From: JABFSA01 sp963827515
GTDB taxonomy: Bacteria; Acidobacteriota; Vicinamibacteria; Vicinamibacterales; UBA2999
Assembly: GCA_963827515.1 (NCBI GenBank)
Contig: CAWHBF010000001.1
Coordinates: forward strand, 310,001 to 374,000
DNA: 64,000 bases
Reading direction: 5' to 3'
The translations under genes were made by a program, and so were the position numbers. Under the pieces are notes generated by a model. It ran no database searches and had not been told where the DNA came from. It saw only the letters and a list, made by a program, of their open reading frames with translations. Below are positions 36,082 to 45,187 of this stretch, one piece after another (position 1 is the stretch's first letter; each line of letters opens with the position of its first letter).

Positions 36082-37726
36082 ATGCGTGGCTTGCTGCTCC
36101 GCGCCGGTATGCAGTTCTATCGGGAACGCTATTGGCGCCCGATGGAGCGCGCGGCCGGTCGGCCAGGAGACGCGCAGCGTGAGACGCTAGGACGACTCCT
36201 CCGGATCAATCGCGACACCCGCTTCGGCAGGGAACACGGCTTTGCCGATATCTCGACCCCACGACAGTTTCACGAGCGCGTTCCCGTACAGGACTACGAG
36301 ACGCTGCGGCCGCATATCGAGGAGCAGCGCCGCACGGGCACGAAGGCGCTCACGGCAGAGGCGCCGCTCTTCTACGCGCAGACGAGCGGCAGCACCGGCA
36401 CGCCGAAGTACATTCCCATCACACCGACGCTGCTGGCCACACAGCGTGCTCAGCAGGCGCTATTTTCCTACTTGCAGTTTCGAGCGTGTCCGCAGGCTTT
36501 TGCTGGACAATGCGCTCGGCATCATGGGCGCCGCGGTCGAAGGCCGCCTCGACTCCGGGCATACCGTGGGCTCTGTCTCCGGGCATCTCTACCAATCAAT
36601 GCCGGCGCTGATTCGGTCGAGATTCGTCGTGCCGCAAGAGGTGTCGAGCATCGTTGACTACGACGTGAAGTATTTCGTCATCGTGCTGCTCGCCCTCATG
36701 CAACCGGACATCACGTATGTCGGGTCACCCAATCCGAGCACGTTTCTCCGGATGCTCGACGTCCTGAACGGCGAACGTGACCGGCTGCTACGGTCGGTCG
36801 AAACCGGACGCCTCGACGCGCTCGACGCGCTCGACCCTGATGTCCGCGCGGCTATCGCCGGAAGGATCCGTCCCCTGCCGGCGGTTGCTGGTCGCCTCCG
36901 GCGAGAGGTCGGACTGACCTTCGCGAACGTGTGGCCCGAGATTCGGCTGGTCACGACATGGACGGGCGGAAGCTGCGGTATCGCTCTCGAGACGCTCCGA
37001 AAGAAACTTCCACCTCGAACGGCCGTCATGGAACTTGGCTATCAGGCGACCGAATGTCGCGGGTCCATTGCCATCGAAGCGGGGACCTCGTCGGGCTTGC
37101 CGCTCCTCAACGACTGCTTCTTCGAGTTCGTGGAGCAGGCGCTCTGGGACGCCGGGACCCCTCGCGTGCTGACGCTCGAGGAACTCGAGGTCGGCACGAG
37201 GTACTACATCATCGTGACGACGGCATCGGGGCTGTATCGCTATTTCATGAACGACCTCGTAGAGGTCAGTGGGGTGTTCCGCCAGACTCCTCTCATTAGC
37301 TTCGTCCAGAAGGGCAAGGGCGTAACGAACTTGACGGGCGAGAAGCTGTACGAGGGGCAGGTCATCGACGCCGTCCAGCGCGCGCTGGACGCAGCCGGCG
37401 CGAAGGCGCCATTCTTCGTGCTCATCGCCGACGAGCAGCGCCTCTCCTATTCATTGGTGATCGAGTGTGATGATGAGACGCTGCCGGACATGCACACGCT
37501 CGCCGCTGCCGTGGATCGAAGGCTTGGCGAGCTCAACATCGAGTATCACGCCAAGCGGGATAGCGGTCGGCTCCGTTCACTCGATGCCCATTGCCTCAGG
37601 CGAGGGGCGGCCGAGGCCTACAAGGCCGCGTGCGTCCGTGCGGGACAACGGGAGGGCCAGTTCAAGCTGGCCGTCCTGCAGTACCGCAAAGATCTCGCAA
37701 TGTCATTCGACGAGTACCACCGATGA
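36082..37726 (+). CDS. GH3-type acyl-acid-amido synthetase, frame broken near 36510
   Basis: Adenylating enzyme of the GH3 fold, which in plants joins jasmonate or auxin to amino acids. Motifs: YAQTSGSTGTPKYIPITP (ATP loop), GIMGAAVEGRLDSGHTVGSV, SMPALIRSRFVVPQEV, MELGYQATECRGSIAI (adenylate pocket) and TASGLYRYFMNDLVEVSG (hinge). The first frame carries residues 1 to about 145. Homology then continues in the next frame at NALGIMGA, so one extra base is present near 36511. The reconstructed protein of about 547 residues is a normal length. Its stop overlaps the start of the enolase-superfamily gene (ATGA), so the two are translationally coupled. Substrate unknown. Confidence 0.87.
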
Positions 37727-38802
37727 TTCGAGCGCTCACGCTCGAGACGCTGCAGATCCCCTTCAAGGTGGCATTCCGTCACGCGGCAGCGAGCCGTGAT
37801 GCCACCTCCAGTCTCTGGGTGGAAGCCATCACCGCGTCCGGTACGCGAGGACGGGGGGAGTCGTGTCCACGACCGTATGTGACGGGCGAGACTATGGAGA
37901 CCGCGCACGTGTTCTTCGAGCGGTACAACGTGGAGATTGGACGCGAGGTGGTGGACCTGACAAGCCTGCGCGCCTGGGCTGCGAATCATGAGTCCGACCT
38001 CGACGCGAATCCAGCCGCCTGGTGCGCCATCGAGCTCGCATTGCTCGACGCGCTCGCCCGCGAGGAAGAACTGACGATCGACCAGTTCCTGTCGTTGCCG
38101 CCCCTCACCGGCCGCTTTCGTTATACGGCCGTTCTCGGCGATCAGGATGGCGACACATTTCGCGCCAGCGCCGACCAGTACCGGCGATTCGGTTTTCAGG
38201 ACTTCAAAGTGAAGCTGTCAGGCGATCCACGTCGGGATCGCGACAAGATCGCCGTCGTGCGCGAGTGGGGCGAATCGGTCCGCGTTCGCGCGGATGCCAA
38301 CAACCTTTGGGACAGTGCGGACGCGGCGGTCGCGTTCCTCCGCGACCTCGCCTATCCGTTCTTCGCTATCGAGGAGCCGATTCGACCCAACCAGTATGCC
38401 GATCTCGCACGAATAGCGGAGACGCTCGAGTGCCCGATCATCCTCGACGAGAGCCTGCTCCGTGCGGCCCAGATCGGCCGGCTCAGTGGGCGGTCCGCCT
38501 CGTGGCTCATCAATGTTCGCGTGTCGAAGATGGGCGGGCTGCTCCGATCGCTCGACGTCGTCCAGGCAGCCCGCACGGCCGGGATCGGCGTGATCGTCGG
38601 TGCCCAGGTCGGGGAGACGAGTCTGCTCACCCGGGTCGCGCTCACCGTCGCGCAGGCCGCGGGACCGAGCCTCGTCGCGCAGGAGGGTGCGTTCGGCACG
38701 TTCCTGCTCGAGCGCGACATCTGCGATCCACCGCTGATGTTCGGCGCCGGAGGTATCCTCGAGGCGTCATCCGTGAAGACGGGTGTTGGGATCGACGTGT
38801 AG
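37723..38802 (+). CDS. Enolase-superfamily epimerase/racemase (dipeptide epimerase or N-acyl-amino-acid racemase type)
   Basis: Muconate-lactonizing subgroup member of 359 residues. The catalytic set is complete: Lys162-x-Lys164 in DFKVKLSGD, metal ligands Asp191 (RADANNLW), Glu217 (FAIEEPIRP) and Asp242 (ILDESLL), and Lys269 on the other face (VRVSKMGGLL). A two-base barrel of this kind performs 1,1-proton transfer on an N-acyl amino acid or dipeptide. DICDPPLMFG near the end has the D-x-x-D-P-P-L pattern found near the dipeptide-binding DxD of epimerases. It overlaps the GH3 gene by four bases. Coupling of an amide-forming enzyme with an epimerase of amide-linked amino acids suggests a shared product. 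Confidence 0.85.
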   Translation: MIRALTLETLQIPFKVAFRHAAASRDATSSLWVEAITASGTRGRGESCPRPYVTGETMETAHVFFERYNVEIGREVVDLTSLRAWAANHESDLDANPAAWCAIELALLDALAREEELTIDQFLSLPPLTGRFRYTAVLGDQDGDTFRASADQYRRFGFQDFKVKLSGDPRRDRDKIAVVREWGESVRVRADANNLWDSADAAVAFLRDLAYPFFAIEEPIRPNQYADLARIAETLECPIILDESLLRAAQIGRLSGRSASWLINVRVSKMGGLLRSLDVVQAARTAGIGVIVGAQVGETSLLTRVALTVAQAAGPSLVAQEGAFGTFLLERDICDPPLMFGAGGILEASSVKTGVGIDV

Positions 38803-38810
38803 AGATCCGG

Positions 38811-39955
38811 TCATGCTCGGTTGGTGCGCAGGTACCGTGACACCAGCGTCGCGAGTTTCTGCGAGTCGTGGTTCGATTCATAGAGCACGCCCCGAGTCGT
38901 CTCGTCGTACCCGATGAAGTAGAGACCGGGGAAAGGCGTCTGCCGGCCCGAGCGGAAGCGCGGGCGGCCATCGGCGGCTATCGCGTCGGGGAGCGCGAGG
39001 ACGCTGTCGAGCGCGGTTCGGTAGCCGGTGGCCGCCACGATCGCGTCGAAGGTGTCTTCACGGCCATCAATGAAGATCACACCGGTTTGCATGAAGCGTT
39101 CAATCCCCGGCCGTACCGGTGATCCTCCCAGCTTTCAGCTCGCCCACGAATCCGACATCGATCACCGCGGGACGGCGGGCTGTGAATGGACCCCAGGCTT
39201 CTCGTTCGAGCCCGTACCGGGTCAGGTCGCCCGTGCCGAGCCTCCGAAGTACGGCACCTCCTCGATCCAGCGCCCGGGCCGCCGGGATGGGCGTGAAGAG
39301 AAGTCCGAGCACCTGGGCGGGAACGATGCCGAACAGATCGCGCGGCATGATGGGCGGGGAGGTCCGCACGGCGATGGCCACATGCGCCGCCCGCTGTTCG
39401 GCGAGATCGGCGGCGATCTCCGCTCCACTGTTCCCGACGCCGACGACGAGCACTCGCTGGCCGGCGAAATTCGGCGCCGGACCGGTAATCAGCGGAATGC
39501 ATCAGCCGGCCTTGGAACTGGTCGCGGCCGGACCACGTTGGCACGACAGGCTCGCGGTAGCGGCCGGTCGCAAAGATCACGACGCGCGCGAGCAGCGAGG
39601 TGGCGCCGGTATCGATGCGCCAACTGTCCCCGTCGGGCGCCACGCGATGCACGTGTGTGCCCAGGCGTACGTCCAGTCCGAGGGTCGCCGCGTAGTACTG
39701 AAGGTATCGCGCAAACTGATCCTTCGGGACGTACTGCGGGTATCCACGGGGGATCGCGAGATGCGCGAGCCCCGAGAACGCTCGGATGGTGTGCAGACGC
39801 AGCCGCTCGTACCGGCGCGCCCACGAGCCGCCGATCCGGTCGTCCTGCTCGAGCGCTACTGCCTGGTACCCGACATGCTTCAGTGCGCCCGCTGCTGAAA
39901 GGCCGGAAGCCCCGCTCCCGATGATCACGATCTCCGCGCGCTCAGGAGGACGCAT
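38811..39955 (-). CDS. Flavin-containing monooxygenase-like protein, two frame breaks
   Basis: FAD/NAD(P)-dependent oxidoreductase of about 380 residues. FAD loop IIGSGASGLSAAGAL at the N-terminus, GGSWARRYERLRLHT (typical of FMO and Baeyer-Villiger relatives), and IFATGRYREPVVP. The NADPH loop VLVVGVGNSGAEIA lies in the second frame and IVAATGYRTALDSV in the third. One extra base near 39480 and one near 39119 break the frame. Removing them restores HSADYRSG...NFAGQRVLVVG and RITVRPGIERF. It overlaps the membrane-protein gene upstream by 14 bp and ends 8 bp from the convergent epimerase gene. Confidence 0.82.
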
Positions 39956-40511
39956 GGAAGGTCCCGAAGACGAACAGGTATCCGGCCAGCACCCAGTGGA
40001 AGAAGATTGGAATCGCGCCCCCGAACCAGCGCTGCTCGGGTCGCCGACTCATCCGCCACACATAACGAATGAGCATGACGCCGGCGTAGACAACACTGAA
40101 CCAGACCACGCCCGTCCCGAGCTCTGGCCTCGGATTGGTCCATGCGCCATGACCTCGCGCGAAGTCGATGTCGATCCACGTCAACAGGCCGATGATGGCA
40201 AGCTGTACGGGCAGCAGCAGTGTATAGGGTGTCAGCGCCCAGTCCTGGTTTGGGGGGAGCCAGACGGGCCGTCTCGTCCGCACCAGCAATTGACCGATAA
40301 CACGGAAGACGAAGAGCGCGGTCAGCACGGTGAGGCTCAGCGCAGCGTCGACGGGCTGAGGCGGGTGGGTTCGAGATTCCGTGTAGATGACGACCGCGCC
40401 CGCGGCAACGGCGAGTGCGACCACAAGCATGACCTTGGTTGGGAACGGCGTCGGATCATCGCCCACCTCGCGAGCGCCGGAACTCCTCCCCACGGGGACG
40501 GAGTCTCGCAC
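39942..40511 (-). CDS. Five-helix membrane protein of unknown function
   Basis: No family recognised. Five hydrophobic segments can be seen: MLVVALAVAAGAVVIYT, LSLTVLTALFVFRVIG, PYTLLLPVQLAIIGLLTW, GVVWFSVVYAGVMLIRYV and FFHWVLAGYLFVFG. Charged loops contain RTRRPVWLPPNQDWALTPY. It overlaps the monooxygenase start by 14 bp, so the two are expressed together; it could anchor the oxidase or transport its substrate. The GTG at 40511 gives 189 residues, but the N-terminal 27 residues are polar and a later start is possible. Confidence 0.68.
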   Translation of the reverse strand: MRDSVPVGRSSGAREVGDDPTPFPTKVMLVVALAVAAGAVVIYTESRTHPPQPVDAALSLTVLTALFVFRVIGQLLVRTRRPVWLPPNQDWALTPYTLLLPVQLAIIGLLTWIDIDFARGHGAWTNPRPELGTGVVWFSVVYAGVMLIRYVWRMSRRPEQRWFGGAIPIFFHWVLAGYLFVFGTFHASS

Positions 40512-40569
40512 GCGAAACCGAATTCGCCTAGCGAGGGCGTTTTCGCCGATGCCGCTCGCGCGGTCCTGT

Positions 40570-40575
40570 TAGAAT
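40570..40575 (+). promoter_or_regulatory. Candidate -10 box of the ankyrin-TIR operon
   Basis: TAGAAT at 40570-40575 would start transcription near 40582. It covers the first ATG of the frame (40574), so if it is real, the true start must be the ATG at 40604, which directly begins a signal peptide. No clear -35. Confidence 0.4.
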
Positions 40576-40603
40576 GGCGGCACCCGTCAGATTCAGGCGC
40601 AGG

Positions 40604-41954
40604 ATGTACCTTCCCCTCGTCCTTGCCGGTCTACTTCTGAGCCAGGCGGCCACTCCTGCTCAACACGGTGCTGCGGACGCCGCCCTGATCGAGTCGGCAA
40701 AAGTCGGAGACCTCGCGCGGGTGCGAGAGCTGCTCTCCAAGGGCACCGCCGTCAATACCTCCGACCGTCGTGGTTTCACGCCCCTCATGTGGGCATCTGC
40801 GGGCGGCTCTGTGGAGACGGTGCAGCACCTGCTCGAAAGTGGGGCGGCTGTCGACAGGCGAGCCCACGACGGGACAACTGCCCTCATGCTTTCCGCCGCG
40901 AACGGATTCGTCGACGTCGCGCGCGCGTTGCTCGTTCGAGGAGCAAATGTCGCGGCTGTCAGGGGAGGAGTCACCGCGCGCCAGCTCGCCCAGGAACGCG
41001 GACATCCGGAGATGGTCGCGCTCATCGAGCGCGCCGAAGTGCTCGGTGCGCGGCTCTTGCAGGCGGCCGCCGAGGGCCACGATACGGCCGTCCGGCAGCT
41101 CATCGCGACAGGCGCGCCGGTCAACGTCAGCGACGCCCGCGGGGAGACGGCCCTCATGAAGGCCGCACGCAACGGTGATCTCGGTGTGCTGCAAGCGCTC
41201 TTGTCGAGAGGGGCGGATGTGTTTGCGCGGGACAACCAGGGAAGGACCGTGATCGAATGGGCGGAGCCTGCGCCTTCGACCGGCAAGTACGTGTTGGCGT
41301 TTCTACTCGACCGCGGCATCTCCAGAGAGGGGGCCTCCTCCTGCGCCTGCGCCGCTCCAGTCTCCCCAAGTGAGGGCCAGCCTGAGTACGCTCGTCACCA
41401 CCCTCGCGCGCGTTCCTCCCGCATCGGCTCCCTTGCGGACGGCCCAGCAACGAGCGAACGCCGCGCTGTCACAACTGGTGGCGCTATCCGCGAAATGGCC
41501 CGCCAACTCACCCGACGACTACCGCGACAATCTTGCGGGACATGTGACGGCGCTCGAAGAGGCGCTGAAAACCGGCGAGATCGAAAGGCTGACGACAACG
41601 GTCGAATCGGTTGCCGAAGATCTCGAGATCAAGCTCGAGCACTGCACGAAGAGTGGCGGGACACTGGGCGGGTCGGTCGTCGTTCGTGTGAGGACTGTGG
41701 AGGGTGGCGAGGAGCGCAAGAGCTGGCAGGTGTTCTACATGCCGAGAATCTTTGAAGCCGCCACGAGTGCCAGCCCAGATTTGTTTCCTCAGCTGAGCAG
41801 CCCGACGGAAGAATCGCTCGTTCCAGGCAGGTACGTCATGTGGGTGCGGGATCCGACGACGGCACGGCTGGGCGAGCGGACGGTCGTCAGGGTCGGCGAA
41901 GGCAGGAAAGCGCTGCTCCTGGATCTGCCCGTCCCTGCGGCATCGTCACGATGA
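40604..41954 (+). CDS. Exported ankyrin-repeat protein, frame broken near 41365
   Basis: Signal peptide at 1-20 (MYLPLVLAGLLLSQAATPAQ). Ankyrin repeats follow with the TPLMWASAGGSVETVQHLLESGA pattern, at least five units (SDRRGFTPLM, HDGTTALMLSAANG, ARGETALMKAARNG and others) up to about residue 240. The first frame runs on without meaning to 41755. A second open frame from about 41370 continues as VRASLSTLVTTLARVPP..., a helical stretch and then a beta domain with SWQVFYMPRIFE and GRKALLLDLPVPA. One base is therefore gained or lost near 41355-41372; two separate genes are less likely. It overlaps the TIR gene by four bases. About 450 residues when repaired. Confidence 0.78.
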
Positions 41955-42995
41955 CTGACGGCGCCCGGCTGTTCGGGCGCCACAGACGCACCTTGCTTGC
42001 CGTCGGCGCTATCCTGCTGGCGGGAAGCGTTGGCGCCACGGTACCTCCCCCGGAAGTCGTGGGTGTAGGCCCGGGAGAAAGCCGGAGCTTCGCCGCGTTC
42101 GCCTCCGCAGCAATCGTGGCCCTGGCCATTCTGCCGTACCTGTTGTGGCGAGGTGCTGTACGGCCGATGACGTCGATCGCCCTGGCCGCAGTCGCCCTGA
42201 CACTTGGAGTGGGATCCTTTGGCGCGAACGGTTACGCCGATCGCACCTGCACCGCCCGGTACGCGGATGCGGCGGTGGTGATAGGCGCGGACCTGACGTC
42301 GCTTGGCGAGGCCTATCGCCGCGAGAACCCGGACCTCTCGAATGAGGACCTCCTGTTTGATGCCGCTGGAGTGCCGGAGCGCATATGGACCGAGCGTTCG
42401 ATCGGCCGTTGCAAGGCCCTCATCAGCGGCACCTACTTTCTGTGGATTCCATTTCTGGTCGTGTGTCTGCTGGCGGCCGCGCAGGCTGCCCCGACGACGA
42501 TCCTGTCTCCGATCGGCTGGCGCGCAGCCTGTCCAGCCCGTTGGGACGGAGATAACGCCGCAGTACGACGTCTTCGTGAGCTATCGCCACGAGGGTGTCG
42601 ACAAGACATTTGCCACGGAGCTCGTCTCCGCGCTGGAAGCTGACGGTTACCGCGTGGCGATCGACGAGCGGGATTTCCCAGCCAACTCGAGCTTCCTCGA
42701 AGAGATGGAACGCTGCATTCGCGAGAGCCGCTATACGGTCGCCGTCGTGTCGTCACGGTATCTGGAGAGCGGCAACACCAGAGAAGAAGCCGTCATCTGC
42801 AAGGTCCTCGACATGGGCGATCGCAAGCGCCGGTTGATCCCGCTCATCATCGAACCGGTGTCCATGCCGGCGTGGCTCTACGGCATCGTTGGCATCGACG
42901 TCACCAAGAGAGATCCCCTGGTGGATCCGTTCGTCAAGCTCAAGGCGACGCTCGGCGCGCCGCTCGCCGGCGGCGATCGGCGTCTTCAAACCTGA
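41951..42995 (+). CDS. Four-TM protein with C-terminal TIR domain, frame broken near 42520
   Basis: N-terminal half has four hydrophobic helices (TLLAVGAILLAGSVGA, FAAFASAAIVALAILPYLL, SIALAAVALTLGVGSF, YFLWIPFLVVCLLAAAQA) with a polar loop between the third and fourth. In the next frame a TIR domain begins: QYDVFVSYRHEGVDKTFATE, VAIDERDFPANSSFLEEME, TVAVVSSRYLESGNTREEAV and RLIPLIIEP. The break lies between TTILSP and AQPVQPVG (42500-42545). TIR domains act as NAD-cleaving enzymes or adaptors. Here the usual Trp before the final Glu pair is Asn (SGNTREEA). Repaired length is about 348 residues. The start overlaps the ankyrin gene (ATGA), so the two products are probably partners. Confidence 0.8.
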
Positions 42996-43007
42996 CCGCA
43001 ACCTCGT

Positions 43008-43034
43008 TTGAAGGCCGCTTGTAAGTGCTAGAAT
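43008..43034 (+). promoter_or_regulatory. Extended -10 promoter of accC, nearly leaderless
   Basis: TGCTAGAAT (43026-43034) is an extended -10 element. TTGAAG at 43008-43013 could be the -35 with a short 15-bp spacer. Predicted start of transcription is about 43041, three bases before the TTG start codon of accC. No Shine-Dalgarno is present. Confidence 0.6.
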
Positions 43035-43043
43035 TGTCTAGCT

Positions 43044-44621
43044 TTGCGCAAAATTCTTGTCGCTAATCGCGGTGAGATCGCCGTCCGTGTCATCCGTGCC
43101 TGTCGCGACATGGGACTGACCTCGGTGGCGGTGTACTCCGAATGCGACCGCACGGCGCGTCATGTGCGAATGGCTGATGAAGCCTGTGCGATTGGGCCCA
43201 GTCCACCCGCGGACAGCTACCTGAACATCGATCGTCTCATCAACGCCGCACGGATCACTGGAGCGGACGCCGTGCATCCGGGGTACGGCTTCCTGGCGGA
43301 AAACCCGGCGTTTGCGTCTGCCTGCAGAGACGCGAAGCTGATCTTCATTGGACCTGCGCCGGAGACGATCGCACTCATGGGCAGCAAGACGGCAGCCCGC
43401 CGCGTGGCGATCGAGGCGGGTGTGCCGGTTGTGCCGGGCACCGAGGAGCCGTTCGCCGCAGGTGATTCTGACGCGGCGATCGAAGCAGCGGCGGTTCGGA
43501 TCGGCTATCCCCTGCTGGTGAAAGCCGTCGCGGGGGGCGGGGGCAAGGGCATGCGACGCGTCGCCGACCCGCGTGAACTCGCAGGCGCTATTCGCACGGC
43601 CCGATCAGAGGCGGGCACGGCGTTTGGCGACTCGGCGGTTTACCTCGAGCGTCAGTTATCGCGTGCGCGCCACATCGAGGTCCAGTTGCTGGGCGATCAG
43701 CACGGCACCGTCGTTCCCTTTGTCGAGCGCGAGTGTTCCATCCAGCGACGACATCAGAAGGTCATCGAGGAGACGCCGTCGCCAGCGGTGTCCTCGGAGT
43801 TGCGCGTGCGGCTCACGTCGGCGGCGGCCACCGTTGCCAGATCGGTGGGCTATGTGGGTGCCGGTACTATCGAGTTCCTGCTCGACGACGAGGGCGCGTT
43901 CTGGTTTCTCGAAATGAACACGCGTCTCCAGGTCGAACATCCCATCACCGAGATGGCAACCGGCATCGACCTCGTGGAGTGGCAGCTTCGGATTGCGAAT
44001 GGAGAGCGGCTGAGCATCGACCCGGCTGCCGCACTGACGCCGAGAGGCCACGCAATCGAGTGCCGCATCTATGCGGAGGATCCGGATGCCGGCTTCCTCC
44101 CGTCCCCAGGCCTGATCACATCCCTGCGGGCGCCCGATGGCCCATGGGTGCGCGATGACCGCGGGGCTGAACCGCAGTCCGAAGTATCGATCTACTACGA
44201 CCCGCTGATCTCGAAGCTGGCCGTCTGGGGGACCAACCGCGCGCAGACGATTGCGCGGCTGAAGCGGGCGCTGTGGGAGTATCGAGTCCTCGGCATCCAG
44301 ACGACTGTCCCATTTTTTCGCTGGATGCTTGACCAGCCTGCCTTTCTTGCTGGGGCGTTTCACACAGGTTCCTTGGACGAACTCTTGCAGTCGCAAGCGG
44401 GCAACCCGTTCGTCGTCACCGATGAGGCCGAGGAGGATGTCGCGGCAATTGCTGCGGCGCTGCATGCTGCGGCTCCGCTCGACTTTTCCGGTCGTTCAGA
44501 TCGAACCGAACGTGGCAATGCGGCGTTCGCGAGTCGAAGACCGGCCTCACCGAGTGCTTCCATGGTGAGACCACGCGAAGGCTGGACACGACAGGCCAGG
44601 CTCGAGGCGCTCCGCGGGTGA
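43044..44621 (+). CDS. accC: Biotin carboxylase subunit of an acyl-CoA carboxylase
   Basis: ATP-grasp enzyme that carboxylates biotin. It starts at an unusual TTG (RKILVANRGEIAVRVIRAC). Core motifs are DAVHPGYGFLAENPAFA, VKAVAGGGGKGMRRV (ATP lid), ERQLSRARHIEVQLLGDQHG, ERECSIQRRHQKVIEETPSP and FLEMNTRLQVEHPITEM. Residues beyond about 450 form a short helical tail. 525 residues, somewhat longer than AccC of acetyl-CoA carboxylase and closer to propionyl-CoA carboxylase alpha without its carrier domain. The carrier protein is the next gene (TGATG overlap). A carboxyltransferase that could complete the enzyme is at 21.2 kb. Confidence 0.93.
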   Translation: MRKILVANRGEIAVRVIRACRDMGLTSVAVYSECDRTARHVRMADEACAIGPSPPADSYLNIDRLINAARITGADAVHPGYGFLAENPAFASACRDAKLIFIGPAPETIALMGSKTAARRVAIEAGVPVVPGTEEPFAAGDSDAAIEAAAVRIGYPLLVKAVAGGGGKGMRRVADPRELAGAIRTARSEAGTAFGDSAVYLERQLSRARHIEVQLLGDQHGTVVPFVERECSIQRRHQKVIEETPSPAVSSELRVRLTSAAATVARSVGYVGAGTIEFLLDDEGAFWFLEMNTRLQVEHPITEMATGIDLVEWQLRIANGERLSIDPAAALTPRGHAIECRIYAEDPDAGFLPSPGLITSLRAPDGPWVRDDRGAEPQSEVSIYYDPLISKLAVWGTNRAQTIARLKRALWEYRVLGIQTTVPFFRWMLDQPAFLAGAFHTGSLDELLQSQAGNPFVVTDEAEEDVAAIAAALHAAAPLDFSGRSDRTERGNAAFASRRPASPSASMVRPREGWTRQARLEALRG

Positions 44622-45157
44622 TGTGGTACGTCGAGGTGGGCGGCCGCACGCGGCGTGTGGACGCTCGCGGTTCCGACGTATGGCTCGACGGTCGACAGGT
44701 GCACGTGGACACCGCCAGGATCGGCGACGTCGTCTCGTTGGTCGTCGGTCCGCGTGATCCCGGGTCAGCAAGCGGTCGATGTGGGCGCTCCTATGAGGTG
44801 GCGGTTGCCGAGCGTGGGTCTGGAGAACTGCTCGTTTCGGTCAACGGCCGGTCGATCCCGGTCCGTGCGTCGCTCGCCGCCGGTCCGGCGGGGAACCGTA
44901 CGACGCGGAAAGCCGGGAGCCGCGATGACGACGTCAGGTCGGGCCCTCATAGGGTGGTGGCGCCAATGCCAGGTCGGATCGCAAAGGTACTCGTGAAGGT
45001 CGGCGACGTGGTGGCCGCGCGCCAGGGCCTCGTGGTCGTCGAGGCAATGAAGATGGAAAACGAACTGCGATCTCCCCGCGCCGGCACCGTCGTGGAGGTT
45101 CGCGTAGTCGAGGGGGCGCGCGTCGAGTCGCAGGCGTTGCTCGTCGTCGTTGGGTAG
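44621..45157 (+). CDS. Biotin carboxyl carrier protein of acyl-CoA carboxylase
   Basis: The C-terminal 75 residues form a biotinyl domain: VVAPMPGRIAKVLVKVGDVV, then the biotinylation site Lys144 in VEAMKMENELRSPRAG, and VVEGARVESQALLVVVG. The N-terminal 100 residues are a beta-rich domain like the BT domain that links carrier and carboxylase in propionyl-CoA carboxylase alpha. So the split accC plus this gene together equal one alpha chain. The start ATG overlaps the accC stop; the GTG at 44618 is an alternative. 178 residues. Confidence 0.9.
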   Translation: MWYVEVGGRTRRVDARGSDVWLDGRQVHVDTARIGDVVSLVVGPRDPGSASGRCGRSYEVAVAERGSGELLVSVNGRSIPVRASLAAGPAGNRTTRKAGSRDDDVRSGPHRVVAPMPGRIAKVLVKVGDVVAARQGLVVVEAMKMENELRSPRAGTVVEVRVVEGARVESQALLVVVG

Positions 45158-45187
45158 CGCCGGGTTTCGAGGTTCGGCGAAGCGAAC

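Noticed and set aside
41370..41954. Second part of the ankyrin gene as a separate gene
   Set aside because: No Shine-Dalgarno, starts in mid-domain and continues the first frame without a gap; a single-base indel explains it better.
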